A program made the position numbers and the translations under genes. A stretch of 64,000 bases of DNA, taken from assembly GCF_036850765.1 (NCBI RefSeq), contig NC_089495.1:197602847-197666846 (forward strand), in the 5' to 3' direction. Under the pieces are notes generated by a model. The model was given only the letters and a program-made list of their open reading frames with translations, made no database searches and was not told the DNA's origin. Positions 32,476-43,180 of this stretch are shown piece by piece (the stretch's first letter is position 1; each line of letters opens with the position of its first letter). This DNA is from Saccopteryx bilineata (lineage: Eukaryota; Chordata; Mammalia; Chiroptera; Emballonuridae).

Positions 32476-32610
32476 ACCAGCCCCAGGATCACCTGGGCAG
32501 CATTTGAAAAACACAAATCCCCATGTTCCGCAACAGATCCACCAACTGCGAATCTGTGAAAGTACAGCCCAGAATCCATGCATCCGGCAAGCTCCACAAA
32601 CGGTTCCTGT
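32476..32610 (+). repeat. MER5-like hAT (Charlie) remnant
   Basis: GAGTCACCAGCCCCAGGATC, ACCTGGGCAGCATTTGAAAA and ACACAAATCCCCATG resemble the MER5 interior. Ends are lost. Confidence 0.45.
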
Positions 32611-32899
32611 GCTCAGGGAAGCCTCCTCACGTGAAATATTGACCTCCTTACTGTCTGAGCTGCCTGTCATCAGTCTTCATCCGCAGGAGAAGCCTGGACT
32701 GTTTGAGATAAAGTAGCGTCTCAGGCCCAAACCCGGACCTGTTGAATGAGGACTTCCGGGGACAGCATGGGCCATCTGTGCACTGAGCAGGTCCTCCCGA
32801 CAATTCTTATCTCCGGAGAAGACTGAAAACACTGTTCTGTGATTCGCAGCTGACAGTTTCCTTAGTACTACCCTGGACTCTAACATAGGTTCTACCTCC

Positions 32900-32955
32900 T
32901 ACTAATCATTCCGCATCTGTAAAATGGGTATAAACATGCCTGCCCGGTAGACCCC
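32900..32955 (-). repeat. MIR SINE fragment
   Basis: CGCATCTGTAAAATGGGTAT followed by AAACATGCCTGCCCGGTAGA is the reverse complement of the MIR core. Confidence 0.55.
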
Positions 32956-33113
32956 TTAGTTTTGTACCAATTAGGATTAAATTTACCTGCTTGTAACAAA
33001 AATAAAAATAACAATGGCTTAAACTACAGGTTTTATTTCTCTTTCAGATTAAAAGTATGGAGCTAGGGAATCCATGGAGCTGGTATGAGGTCCCTAATCC
33101 TTAGGGGCTAGGA

Positions 33114-33326
33114 CAGTGGTCGGCAAACTCATTAGTCAACAGAGCCAAATATCAACAGTACAACGATTGAAATTTCTTTTGAGAGCCAAATTTTTTAAAC
33201 TTAAACTATATAGGTAGGTACATTCCTTATCTGGGTAGCGCCCGCACGTGGTATTTTGTGGAAGAGCCACACTCAAGGGGCCCAAGAGCCGCATGTGGCT
33301 AGCCAGCCGCAGTTTGCCGACCAGGG
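33114..33326. mobile_element. Non-autonomous hAT element (213 bp)
   Basis: Left end CAGTGGTCGGCAAACTCATT matches inversely the right end AGTTTGCCGACCAGGG (last bases decayed). Flanking 8-bp duplications are GGCTAGGA (33106-33113) and GGCTAGGC (33327-33334). The interior has paired GAGAGCCAAAT and AAGAGCC words but no coding frame. Confidence 0.85.
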
Positions 33327-35103
33327 GGCTAGGCCTCTTGCTCTCTGTCTGAGTTCCAGCCATTTTGTCTACAGTCCAGTCATAGGGAAGGAAGAAGGGG
33401 TGAGCCTAGCAACTGAGTCACATGCCCTTCAAAGGGGCATTTCCGGTGGGTTCTAACTTACACCACATGACCAGAACTCAGTCACGGAGCCACACCTAGT
33501 TTCAAGGAAGGCTGAGAACTACAATCGTTCTGTTAAACTTTGCCACCCCGAATAAATCAGGCTTCTGTTACTTAACCAGAAAGGAAAATAATATTGCTGT
33601 GGCGGTCATAAAAAATGTGCTTGTATAGCCTTCCTACTGCAGGGAGCTGAGGCCCCAGCTGGGGTGCTTTGAAGTCCAGTGGCCACGCCTCCCACGGGCT
33701 GCACCCCGCCAGTGCGTGAATGTTGTGAGCGTGGCGGGGTACAAAGTCAGGCCCAGTCCTGAGAGACAAGGGACTCCTTTGTTGGCTAACTTTGGCTCAA
33801 GCGCTCCCTGAAAAAAACGAACTTCTGTGAGACTGACTCATCCTTGCACAGCAGGGCCATCTGGGACTCTGGCCCAATCCTCTCCTTCTCTCCTTCATTT
33901 GGGGTCGGATGCCCTCCTGGCATTCTCCAGCTCCGTCCCCATTTCCTTTCCCACTGGATCTTCCCCCGTAAGAGCCTTCCACATTGTATCCCTTCGTGTA
34001 TCCCTTCAAGGAACTGGACTAACAAAATCGGCGAGGCAGTGGGTCTCTAGCACAGATTCAATAATCCACACAACACCTGCATACCTCGGGGGTGCCCATG
34101 CAGTAAGCACTCAATAAAGAGTAACTGTGTGGTGACCACGGTGCTGGAGGAGGAGGAGCAGGAGCAGAAGGTGGAGGAGGGAGGTCAGCCAGCCATGGAG
34201 AGACGAGTGTTCAGAGACTGGGAGTTCACAGCATCTGAGGCAAATCACCCTGTCTGATTCTCCTTTACCCCCAAAATATTTCTCTTACAGCGAGATCCGG
34301 TTAAAATCGGCACCAAAGTCCATGTGAAAGGGGGAAAATAGACTCTAGTTGTCAACACAGGGAAATCGAACTGTTACTACTTAGCATCAGCCATTTGAAG
34401 TCATTTTTTCAACAACAAGAAAGGAGAAAAATAAAGAAATAAGGCAGACCTGAGACAAAATTGCACAAAATAAACCCAATGTCCTGAGCAACTGTGGTTC
34501 TCATATTATTTTAAAAAAAGAGCTGCCAGAAATCACTTCTCATGCTGACCTGAGAACACTATTCCCATGAGAAAGTGTTCACGATGGACACTGAAACTCA
34601 TGCAAATCTCTAGAAAAGTAATAAGAAGAATTCCAAGGAGGGAAGGCACAGTGACAGCAAAACGTGGATGTAATCTGTGTGGCACAAGAGCTCCGTGGAA
34701 CTTAACCAACACTACGTACTTGGCACATGATAGGAGCCGAAAGAATAATGGGCGCCCAGATAACTGAATGGCTCTCTCAGGGTTGTACTTCACCATCCAT
34801 TCATTGATTCGTTCATTAAAGAAAGGTTTGTAAAAAGCCTACTACGTGCCAGGCCCCGTGCTAGGCTTGGAGGGTACCACAATGAACACCTCACCATCCT
34901 TCTGCAAAGAACTCTCCTTTGCAGACATTTTATGTGGGCCTCTCTACCTCTGCTTTCCCACAGATTCAGCCTGGATTGGCGCCCTCATCCATCAGATTGA
35001 AAGGCCAAACAGAGCTTCTGACCTATTTTCTCGTTCTCTAGAACCAGGCGGATTCACCCCTGTGAATTTATCCTTGATGCAAGCTCGCGTTTCCGTTGGC
35101 CTC
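33327..35103. other. Unassigned DNA
   Basis: About 1.8 kb. A GTGCCAGGCCCCGTGCTAGG block at 34846-34865 looks like an old mammal-wide repeat (MIR-like). The frames at 33827-34117 and 34846-35211 have no splice context or family match. Confidence 0.35.
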
Positions 35104-35629
35104 TGTATTATCTATTGCTGCATAACGAATTACTCCCAGAAGTTAGCAGCTTACGGTAATAAACATTTATTATCTCACAGAGCTAAGGAGCGCCTTGGCT
35201 GGATGGTCTAGCTCAGGGTCCCTCACGAGGTTCCTTCCAGCAAGGTGTCCGGAGGGGCTACCGTTACCCGAAGGCTTGACTGGGCTGGAGGAGCCACGTC
35301 TAACTCACGCACATGACTAGCAAGCTGACGCTGGCTGTTGCCAGGAGGCCTCAGTTCTTTGTGGCCTGGGTCTCTCCATCTTTCCTCCTCATGACATGGC
35401 AGCCCGCTTTCCCCAGAGCAAAGGATCCGACAGAGAGACAGAGACAGGGAGACCAAGAGAGAAGCTGCAACGTCTTTTATAACCTAATCTCAGAAGGGGC
35501 ATACCATCCCTTCTCCTGTGTTCTGCTGGTCACGCAGACCACCTCTTGGTACAATGTGAGAGGGTACCAGAAGGTGTGAAAGCCAGGAGGCGGGGTTCAT
35601 TGGGACCACCTGGGAGACTGGTTACCACA
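35104..35629 (-). mobile_element. Mammal-wide LTR, near complete
   Basis: Runs TGTATTATCTATTGCTGCAT to GAGACTGGTTACCACA (TG...CA). Inside are AATAAACATTTATTATCTCA, GCTCAGGGTCCCTCACGAGG, CTTTTATAACCTAATCTCAG and CAGGAGGCGGGGTTCATTGG. Read on the minus strand this is the order of a well-known old LTR (ERVL/MaLR type, subfamily uncertain), apparently related to the fragment at 14478-15002. Confidence 0.65.
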
Positions 35630-36720
35630 GCTTCCAAGGAGAGCTTTCTCCCCTCAAACTCCACCCCAACCCCAGTGGGGGTCAGAGGGAGTGTACAAAT
35701 TCCCCTGTTCGAAAACACAACAGCCCCCTCCTTTATGTGTGGTTTCGCTTCCTGCAATTTCAGTTACTCATGGTAAACCGTGGTCCAACAATATCAAATG
35801 AAGAATTCCAGAAGTAAACAGTAAGTTTTAAATTGTGCGCCATTCTGCGTAACATGATGAAATCTTAAGCCACTCCACCTGGGACACGAATCATCCCTTT
35901 GTCCAGGGTATCAATGTTGCACAGACAGTACATAAGGTATTTTGAAAGAGAGACCTCATTCACATCACTTTTATTACAGTATATTGCTATCATTGTTCTA
36001 CTTTATTATTGTTGCTGTTAAATCTCTTGTCCTGCCTAAGTTATAAATTAAACGTCATCGTAGGTATATATGTATAGGAAAAAACCTAGTACACATAAGG
36101 TTTGGTATTAGCTGCAGTTTCAGGCATCCATTGGGGTCTTGGACTGTATTCCCCACGGAGAAGGGAAACTACCGTACAAAGGCTCACAGCAGTGAACCTG
36201 CTCGCCGAGAAACGCAGTGTAGGTGGAGGAGACCCCCTGAACTGCTTTTCCTCAGTTGTATCTAGCATCATGCCATAGGCCTGCGCAGAGGAACATCATA
36301 GAAACAGCTCCAATTACTAAGTCTCTGGTCTTTGTTCCCCCGCTCAGCGTCCTCTCACTGAAGCCCCCCAAAACCGTCTCTGGCCTGAGGATCAGGAAGA
36401 GTTGTGCTTCTCCTAAATAACGACTTTGTTTTCCTCATGTAAAATCAGCAATCTTATCACCACTCATGTCTCCTTCTTTGCTAAAAGCTGCTTAGAAACT
36501 CCGAGTAGATTGTATGCTGGCATCCATCTCCTTGAGCTAATGTCAACCTGAAGTTATTTCTTCCACTTGTTCTCTATTTTCTCCAATACCATCAACTTAA
36601 AAGTTTATCCTTTTTGTACACTTTGTGCTTTTATAATTCCTCTCAAGGCTTTGGTGGACTGGGCTATAAATACATAATAAAATTAAAGTTTCTGTCCAAA
36701 GACTGATGACTTGCACACAT
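35630..36720. other. Unassigned DNA
   Basis: No confident repeat or exon. An AT-rich patch lies at 35970-36080. Confidence 0.35.
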
Positions 36721-36734
36721 GTGCCATCTAGTGG
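36721..36734 (-). promoter_or_regulatory. CTCF-like motif, full core match
   Basis: The minus strand reads CCACTAGATGGCAC, matching CCASYAGRKGGCRS at every position. It lies about 60 bp left of a candidate splice acceptor. Confidence 0.5.
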
Positions 36735-36791
36735 TTACAGTGGGACTTGCCAGAATAAAAAACCCCAGATTTCTCAGGTTTGTTTTTGCAG

Positions 36792-37030
36792 GGAAGGGGA
36801 GAGTGGGAGGGATGGAGGAGGAGGGAGACCAGGGCCTTTTTCCGTGCTTTGTCCAGGAATTGAGAGTGCTGGGGATTAAAGGGACTCCAGGCAAGGCACA
36901 GGAGCAGGTGAAGCGATTGCTAGACTCCAGTGATTTACTGGAAACTGAAGCAGCAGCAGCCAAAAAAATCACAAAGACCTTGCAAATGAGGAAGACCCTG
37001 GCAGCGGAAGAGTTAAGTGAAAGGTGTTAG
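36792..37030 (+). other. Candidate internal or terminal exon, unrecognised
   Basis: A strong splice-acceptor-like sequence (TTTCTCAGGTTTGTTTTTGCAG) ends at 36791. The frame that follows is open to TAG at 37028-37030. From an internal ATG near 36812 it encodes a hydrophilic, charged peptide with helix-forming character, including GTPGKAQEQVKRLLDSSDLL and an Ala/Lys-rich segment. Possible donors are AAAG|GTGTTA at about 37021 and AAAG|GTACTT at about 37083. I do not recognise the protein and no partner exon is visible, so this could equally be chance. Transcript evidence is needed before it is treated as a gene. Confidence 0.25.
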
Positions 37031-37129
37031 AAAAACCAAACAATGAAAATAAGAGCAGATTCAAACAAATGATCACTTGAAAGGTACTTAATGTGTTTTG
37101 ATTGCAGATGTGACCAGCCATTTTTTTTT

Positions 37130-37275
37130 TAAGCATTCACATTACCTCAGGAAGAAGCTCAGAGTCTAACGTTTTTGTTTTACTCATGAGAAAACAGGGA
37201 CCCAGAGGCACTAAGCACCTTGTCCAAGGTCATACATACATACAGCCTGTTAGTCACAGACGCAGGGTGAGTGTG
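37130..37275 (+). repeat. MIR SINE fragment
   Basis: TTTACTCATGAGAAAACAGG, GACCCAGAGGCACTAAGCAC and CTTGTCCAAGGTCATACATA follow the MIR 3' region. Confidence 0.75.
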
Positions 37276-38224
37276 AGACCAGTCCTCTCTCCCCAGAACA
37301 CACTGCCTCTAACCACACGGAGCAGATGCCCATTTGGGCTCCCATTTTGCACACAAGATTTCAAAATAAAAATCTGACCGTCGCATAAAAGCGCTGGATC
37401 CAGCTTGTTTCCAAGGTACTCGATGGCTTTGCAGCTGTCCCTGGGCACGCCCCCAGAGGGTCAGGTTGGAGGGGGTGGTTAGGAAGCACTGGTTTCATTC
37501 ATCTCCATTGGATGGCATAGGCCATTAGACCACAATGAAAAGGAGGGATTCTTGAAGCCATCACAGTAGTTGAGGAAGCTCTAGCCCGGGGAAGAGAAGG
37601 TGAGTCCATTCAACCACAGTGTTAACCTTGCACCTGCTCTGGGCCAGGCTCTAGGCAAGCTCCAGGGGTGGCAAGCTCTGCAATGCACTGGCAGTATCCA
37701 GAAGACAGATACACTTCATCCGTCTGTGCCTTGATGTTTTGGAGCACAACTTAAGCTGCTGCAGCCTGGATCCGCAGGACCCTTAAAGACCTAGCCCAAG
37801 GGTCTATAGTCTCGGGGTGAATTTTCTTGGAAACAGCCTGTAGTCAGGAACCACTGGGGTGGGGAGGGTGAGGCTACTGTCTAAGCAGAACTTGAGACTA
37901 CCATGTTGAGCAGCACAGATATAGAACCGTTTAATCATCTCAGAGAATTCTAGCACTAGCCAAGAGTGCCCTTTCTTGGATTTCCTGCTTGTCTGAGTCT
38001 GACCAGTTCTTACAGGTCCTTCAAATGCTGATTTAAGCAGAGAGTGGGGTGAGTCACTGGTTTCTGGAAGGGGCAGAGCCCCAGTACAACGGCTGTCCCA
38101 GATCTGATGTACAGAAAGAAGTACAAATGACCTACCTGAAATAGCACCTGGAGTTCAGTTCCTTAAACTTTTTCAAGATTCCATGTTCACAAACTGTGTC
38201 AGAATAGGGGCAGGGGGAGCAGAG
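37276..38224. other. Unassigned DNA
   Basis: No supported exon or repeat. The segment is balanced in base composition. Confidence 0.35.
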
Positions 38225-38405
38225 GGAGTATTGGGGTCTCAACTATTGAGGTGAGAAAGACAGAGGTTCCTGTCCCAAGTTCCCCATTATTAGCTGGGTG
38301 ACCTCTGGGCAAGCCTTTGGGCAGCCGCTCTCTTGCCAGCAAAAAGAAGCTGAGATCCGCCATTGTTAGGAGGATTAGATGAGACATTAGAGACAGTGCC
38401 TGGCT
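38225..38405 (-). repeat. MIR SINE fragment
   Basis: TATTAGCTGGGTGACCTCTG, GGCAAGCCTTTGGGCAGCC and GGATTAGATGAGACATTAGA then ACAGTGCCTGGC are the reverse complement of MIR. Confidence 0.75.
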
Positions 38406-39064
38406 CGGGGGCAGATTTCTTATTTATCTCTTTTCTTGCCTTTTTGGATGCTAATCTCTACTCCACCAGGGACAAAAGCCACACACAGGTCAGCTTTTCA
38501 CTGGGCACAAGGAAGCTAGAGGTGGGTAGCTGTTTCATTCATTTTCTCAATCGGTATTTTTTATGAAAATACCAACCTGCCTGGCCTCAAGTTCCGCAGT
38601 TCTGCATGGTACAGAGCTAGAAAGCAAATAACCTGAGAGGAGGGGCTCACTGTCTCACAGGAGAGATGAGCAGAGAAGCCAATAATTATATATAGCCAGG
38701 GACCTGGGGGAGGAGGAGCTATTAAGACCCAAACAGGAAAGGTGAATAAAAGTTTGCCTGCTCAGCAAGAACACGGGAGAGGGCAAGCCAAGCAGAGGTA
38801 AGAGCACATGGAAAACCCAAAAGCAGGGGAGGGGGCGGGGGGGGGGCGGAAAGTAAGGTAAACCGGATGATGAAGGTCCAGAAACACAAAGCCTCCAAAA
38901 GGGAGTAAAGTCATCATATTTGAGTTTTGAAAAGATTTCTCTTTTGCCAGTGTGGGATGGTTTAAAAGAGGCAAGACTGGAGAAAAAGGGGCTGCCCTCA
39001 ACTTCTTCTGTCTCTTCCAGCCTCACTATGCTCCAACCCCGAAGGACTTCTCAGTTCCTTGAAT
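38406..39064. other. Unassigned DNA
   Basis: Contains a G-rich run at 38827-38850. The minus frame 38655-39026 (123 codons) has no family resemblance and spans the G-run. Confidence 0.35.
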
Positions 39065-39852
39065 TAAGGTGACCGACTTTTTTACAATGAAAAGGAGGGC
39101 AAAAATAAATTGGAAAAAAAAATATCGGAAGTAAAAGAAACATTTATTCATTGCAACAGTAATACACTATAATATGGTAAATGCATAATGAAAATGTTTA
39201 TAATATATTGTAATTATGCTTACATGCCTGTTTTTAATAATTGTAAGAAAAAAGTACTCATTTAGATATGAGTACTTTTCAACTGAATAAATATTTTTTG
39301 TCAATGTATCATCTTGTAACAATATATGGAAAATATTTGAACAAGAAATATCCTTCATATTGAATTTTAGGGCAAGTGCTGCAGCTAGAGGATCAACATT
39401 GAATCTCGATTTCTCACTTGTCCAAGAATCATTAGCAATTAAAAAAACTCAACTGCTGCATTAGTTTCAGGGCAGCACAATGTAAATGGAACAAGAATAA
39501 ATAAATTTTCACATGGAATATGTTCATTTTTGAAATGGCTGAATATTTCCACTTATCTTTTATCAATTTTGACATGTTCATTTTCCCATTGTATTAATTT
39601 TTCAGAATTTAAATATACATTCAGTCTTCTAATTTCTTCAAAGAGATAATTGTCATCTATTTTGATGTCTTGCATTTCTTTAGCTAAAAACTCAAGACAA
39701 GATTCAATATCTGTCTGATATACTTGTTATGAAGTCAAAAAACACCATGGAAAATTGTTATTTCCTGTGATGTTTGTTTCAGACTATTCTTCGATATATT
39801 GAAAACATGTCTGTTAAAAATTCTGCACTTAGATGGATATTACTCATATACC

Positions 39853-40180
39853 TTCATTTGGCAAACAGTCGTATGTCCACATTACAGTGGATACATATTC
39901 CGGATCTATAGTAACCTCTGTCAGAACAGGAGAGGCTGCTAAGCATGTAATAGCTCATTGTCTGTATGCATTGTTCTATTATTGGATTTCCTAAACTGGC
40001 TAAACTGAAAATGCTCCTGCATATGGAGCAAAAGCATTTACTGTATTTTGTCATGCTTACAATCTTTAAGTTAAGGTATTATTAAAGTGTACTCAGCAAA
40101 CATTTTAAGGTCAATTAAAAAAATTTAAAGGGGGTAGTCATATCCTGGAACTCCTACGGGTCTACTATATCATGCTTCTT
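39853..40180 (+). pseudogene. Decayed retroviral integrase core (class II-like)
   Basis: A frame near 39860-39955 shows the first catalytic-Asp neighbourhood (VDTYSGS, Asp codon 39890-39892) and the following TGEAAKHV. A second frame near 40014-40065 shows the second-Asp neighbourhood, where the acidic residue is Glu (codon 40017-40019). A third piece near 40110-40150 has a Lys-Gly-Gly segment expected after the third catalytic residue. The two Asp regions lie in different frames, so at least one frameshift separates them. The wording resembles betaretrovirus-like (class II) endogenous elements. It cannot encode a working enzyme. Confidence 0.68.
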
Positions 40181-40539
40181 ACTTAAAAAATATATATTTA
40201 CATTTCTTTTGAATGCTGATGAACAGGAGACACCAAATCTTTTTCACCTGCAAACTACTACCTTCTTTATTAGATCCAGCTAATAACACTGTTTTGTCTT
40301 TTTCCAAATAGCTCCAGATATATGGAAAAGATTTATTTAGGTGGATGGGGATCCTCAAACCCCTCAGCAAGATCTTCTGAGCAAGGCTTTTAAGATACCT
40401 AGAGGCAAGACTATACTTTCAGGATCATTTCTATAGTTTGTTAAGATACTTAGAGGCAGAAAAAGCCCAATAGAGATCAGGGGAACTACCAGCTTTTAGG
40501 ATACACCCTTAAAGGCTCCAATGCCCCAAAGGGGTCTCA

Positions 40540-41010
40540 TAGGATGCCATCTGGGTCCTGCTTCAATAGTGAAAAGGAAGGTCATTGAGCTAAAGCCTGC
40601 CAGGCTTACATGCCTCTGCTGTGAGGAAACAGGGACACTGGAAGATAGGCTTCCCCCTCGCTCCTCTAAGAGAGGGTTCAGTCTCTTCCAGCCCTGCTCC
40701 AGCCACCTATGACCTAACCTTGCCCAGAATGCTGGGGTTAGCCACTGAAGGCTGAAGGTGCCCAGGGCCGTCGGCCCCATCTACGACACTGTGGACGAGC
40801 CTAGGGTATTTCTTCCAAGAAGCAGGTAAACATCTCATTTGCACAAGGGCCACTTAACTATGTTTTGCCTGAATAGTCAGGTTTTTTATTCTTCCCTCAA
40901 AGATCTCTGTTGTGGGTGTTGATAGTCCTATTTTCTGCTGCTTTGCTTAATATATAGTGTTTCCTTTATCCCTCCTACCTCAATGCCCCACTCATATTTC
41001 AGGCTGGGAC
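40540..41010 (+). pseudogene. Decayed gag nucleocapsid / protease region (class I-like)
   Basis: At 40559-40600 a CCHC zinc-knuckle frame is visible with spacing C-x2-S-x4-H-x4-C, so the second Cys is Ser, and an in-frame TGA follows the His. A second knuckle-like segment starts at 40611 and is frameshifted. Downstream a SVVGVD word (about 40903-40922) and a later leucine/glycine-rich block resemble the protease and its linker in class I elements. Stops and frameshifts are frequent. Class is inferred from overall order and wording only. Confidence 0.58.
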
Positions 41011-41519
41011 CTACTCCTAATTTAGAGCTCTCTTTCCCCCTTTTGCCAACTTCTATTATGAATCTACCTTTGCCACCCAGCTTAGTGTATCCCAAGGTTC
41101 TCTTTACCATGCCACAGTCGCAGAGCTCCAGGGAAAAGCAACCTGGTCTCATCTCTCCAGGCAGAGGAGAACAGAAGCTCCATATTCACGCATGCTGCAA
41201 ATGGCTTTTCCAGTCTACCTGAATCATTACCAGCTAGAAGCAGCGGTCATTGGGACTTGGACATGAGCTGCAAAGTATAGAATGGTGACAACAATTCCAG
41301 TGCCATGAGGACTTTTCCTGGATGTAGACTTTTCCTGGACTCCTGCTCCCTGTGACAGCTCCTAACAGACTGAACTGTGGTTGGGTTGCATTTTTCAGGA
41401 ATTTGGCATGATGATGGGGCCAACTTGGACTTGGTGAACATGTTAAGGACACTACTCTTTTATGGATTCTTGCTGTATTGGCCAAGAGTTTGCTTAAAGG
41501 CTTTTAATCACTGTAAAAA

Positions 41520-41882
41520 AAATAGAAGACTGGATAAAGAAGATGGGGCACATATACACCATGGTATACTATTCAGCTAGAAGAAATGATGACATCGGAT
41601 CACTTACAGCAGAATGGTGGAATCTTGATAACATTATGCGGAGTGAAATAAGAGAGACATGGACAGGCGTGGGGTGGTTACGGGGGGGGGGGGTGAGGGG
41701 AGGGGAGGAGGGAGAGGGGGAGGGGTACAAAGAAAACTGGATAGAGGGTGACAGAGGTCGATCTCTCTTTGGGTGATGGGTATGCAACAGAACTAAATGA
41801 CAAGATAACCTGGAAATGTTTTCTTTGAATATATGTACCCTGATTTATTGATGTCACCCCATTAAAATAAAAATTTATTTAT
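41520..41882 (+). mobile_element. L1 ORF2 terminus and 3' UTR
   Basis: The frame at 41523-41660 reads IEDWIKKMGHIYTM followed by YYSARRNDDIGS, the C-terminal end of L1 ORF2. A G-rich polypurine tract (41682-41730), typical of L1 3' UTRs, follows, then TGATTTATTGATGTCACCCC, ATTAAAATAAA and the A tail. This supplies the 3' end recognised by the L1 reverse transcriptase. The upstream join near 41510-41520 (CACTGTAAAAAAAATAGAAG) is where non-L1 sequence is fused. Confidence 0.82.
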
Positions 41883-42207
41883 AAAAAAAAATTCTGCACT
41901 TCTTTGATAAACTTTTCTGTTATGCCCAGATTTGATTCCTCTAAGTCTGACAATTTTCTTTTTATAATTAAAGGAAGAAATTTTTCTTCAAAATGAGATT
42001 TATATTGAAGGATAAAGTCATTCAAAATAAACTAACTTCCATAACTAAAATGTGTTCACCCTCAATCTTTTGAATTGTTTTGTGAAAAATAGATTCTTGA
42101 TTATGTACAAAATACATTAATATCTCAGATATTTTATTACTGAAAAATGATTCCACGATTTTAGGATATTTGTCTAAACTTAAAAATATATATATGAATG
42201 GAGAGGC

Positions 42208-42849
42208 TCAAATAATTGTAGAACATGCTTTATAGCAGGTTAGAGCAAGCCATCTAACTTTTGAATATTCTAAAAGTGTTTTGTATTCAACATTTGCTTC
42301 TTCACAAAATTGTTTTAAAGTAGCAACACGAATGGTAAAACAACTAAAATGCAAATAAATTGTAGTTATTATTACTTCTACATCAATTGGCATGGCACAT
42401 GACGCTGTGTTGACTGCATTTGACAAAATATGTGCATTACAACCTATTCCTAGTATATTCTTTTGGAGTAACTCTTGTAATTTTACATACACATTATTCA
42501 CCCCTTTGCATCTTCGCCCACCAAAATTTGTATTTGTATTAACAGCCATTAGTGCAACAACTTTGGATTTCAAATTGTTTTCATTTATTACTCTGTGTAG
42601 ATGGTTTGACAAAATTTCAGAAGTTTCGCCCTCAATGGATTCTAAATTTAAAATTTTTACTTGAATACCCTTGGTAACATGAAAATATCTTACTATTATT
42701 GGATACAATTTAATTTCATTATGATTTGATGCATCAGATAAAATCGTTACAAACGCTGCAGTTTCCAAGTCCTCTGTAAGTATTTTGTCACAGTAATTTT
42801 TAAATATTGATTTCAAAAGAGTCTCGCATTTTGCATGAAAATTTTGCAT
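42208..42849 (-). pseudogene. hAT transposase catalytic-region fragment
   Basis: A 213-codon open stretch of the transposase RNase-H-like region. It contains LSDASNHNEIKLYPIIVRYF (catalytic DAS-type Asp region), a NTNFGGRRCKGVNNV block and LGIGCNAHILSNAVNTA (the C-x2-H signature of hAT insertion domains). YSKVRWLAL follows near the end, a conserved hAT motif with RW. It stops at 42208; further transposase wording continues at 41900-42000 and on the far side of the inserted retroposon (39400-39815) out to a C-terminal NVDPLAAALALKF-like remnant. It has no single frame, so it is a relic. A host-domesticated gene is unlikely given the frameshifts. Confidence 0.82.
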
Positions 42850-42946
42850 TGTGAAACTTTTTTCAATAATTTAGTTGTACAATCCATACTACGAAAACTT
42901 TGTGAATTATGGTAAGAAATGCAAATGTCCCCTCCATTTCAGTCAA

Positions 42947-43180
42947 CTATTTTTCATCTTCAGAATAATTTGAAGTTTTAAAAAAACTTGTTACTTTACA
43001 ACTGGAAGCTGATGCATCTAATGATTTCTTATGTTTGTTGGTGATCAAGTGTTTCGTTATTGCTGCTCTGCCCCCAACTGCAATACAAAATTCTCCGCTG
43101 CAAATATTGCAGAAAACAATGGTATCTTTCTTTGATATGAGGAATGGAAATTCCTTTTTCAATTTATCATTGAAATGCAT
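42947..43180 (-). pseudogene. hAT transposase N-terminal fragment (BED-like zinc finger)
   Basis: The 77-codon frame begins MHFNDKLKKEFPFLISKKD and carries a C-x2-C ... H-x4-H zinc-binding pattern (FCNICSG ... TKHLITNKHKK). A Ser-rich linker and KVTSFFKT follow. This order, lysine-rich start, BED-like finger, then a KVTSFF-type linker, is typical of hAT transposase N termini that bind transposon ends. The frame ends in a stop before the next conserved block, and reading resumes in other frames nearby (a FRSMDCTTK-like block near 42875-42900). It is frameshifted and not functional. Confidence 0.75.

Larger units (their letters stand above)
39831..41886 (+). mobile_element. Chimeric ERV-L1 retroposon inserted in hAT
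   Basis: Both edges share AAAAATTCTGCACTT (39816-39830 and 41887-41901), a long L1-style target duplication. The right end has an A-rich tail and a bona fide L1 3' end. Between the edges lie, in order, a retroviral integrase-like piece, linker sequence, nucleocapsid/protease-like sequence and the L1 ORF2 terminus plus 3' UTR. Skipping the insertion restores continuity of the minus-strand hAT transposase remnant, which shows that the whole block entered as a unit. All viral parts are frameshifted and stop-ridden. Confidence 0.75.

Noticed and set aside
42208..43180. Domesticated hAT-derived host gene
   Set aside because: The two fragments are separated by stops and frameshifts, and the C-terminal part is broken by a retroposon, so a functional host gene is very unlikely.
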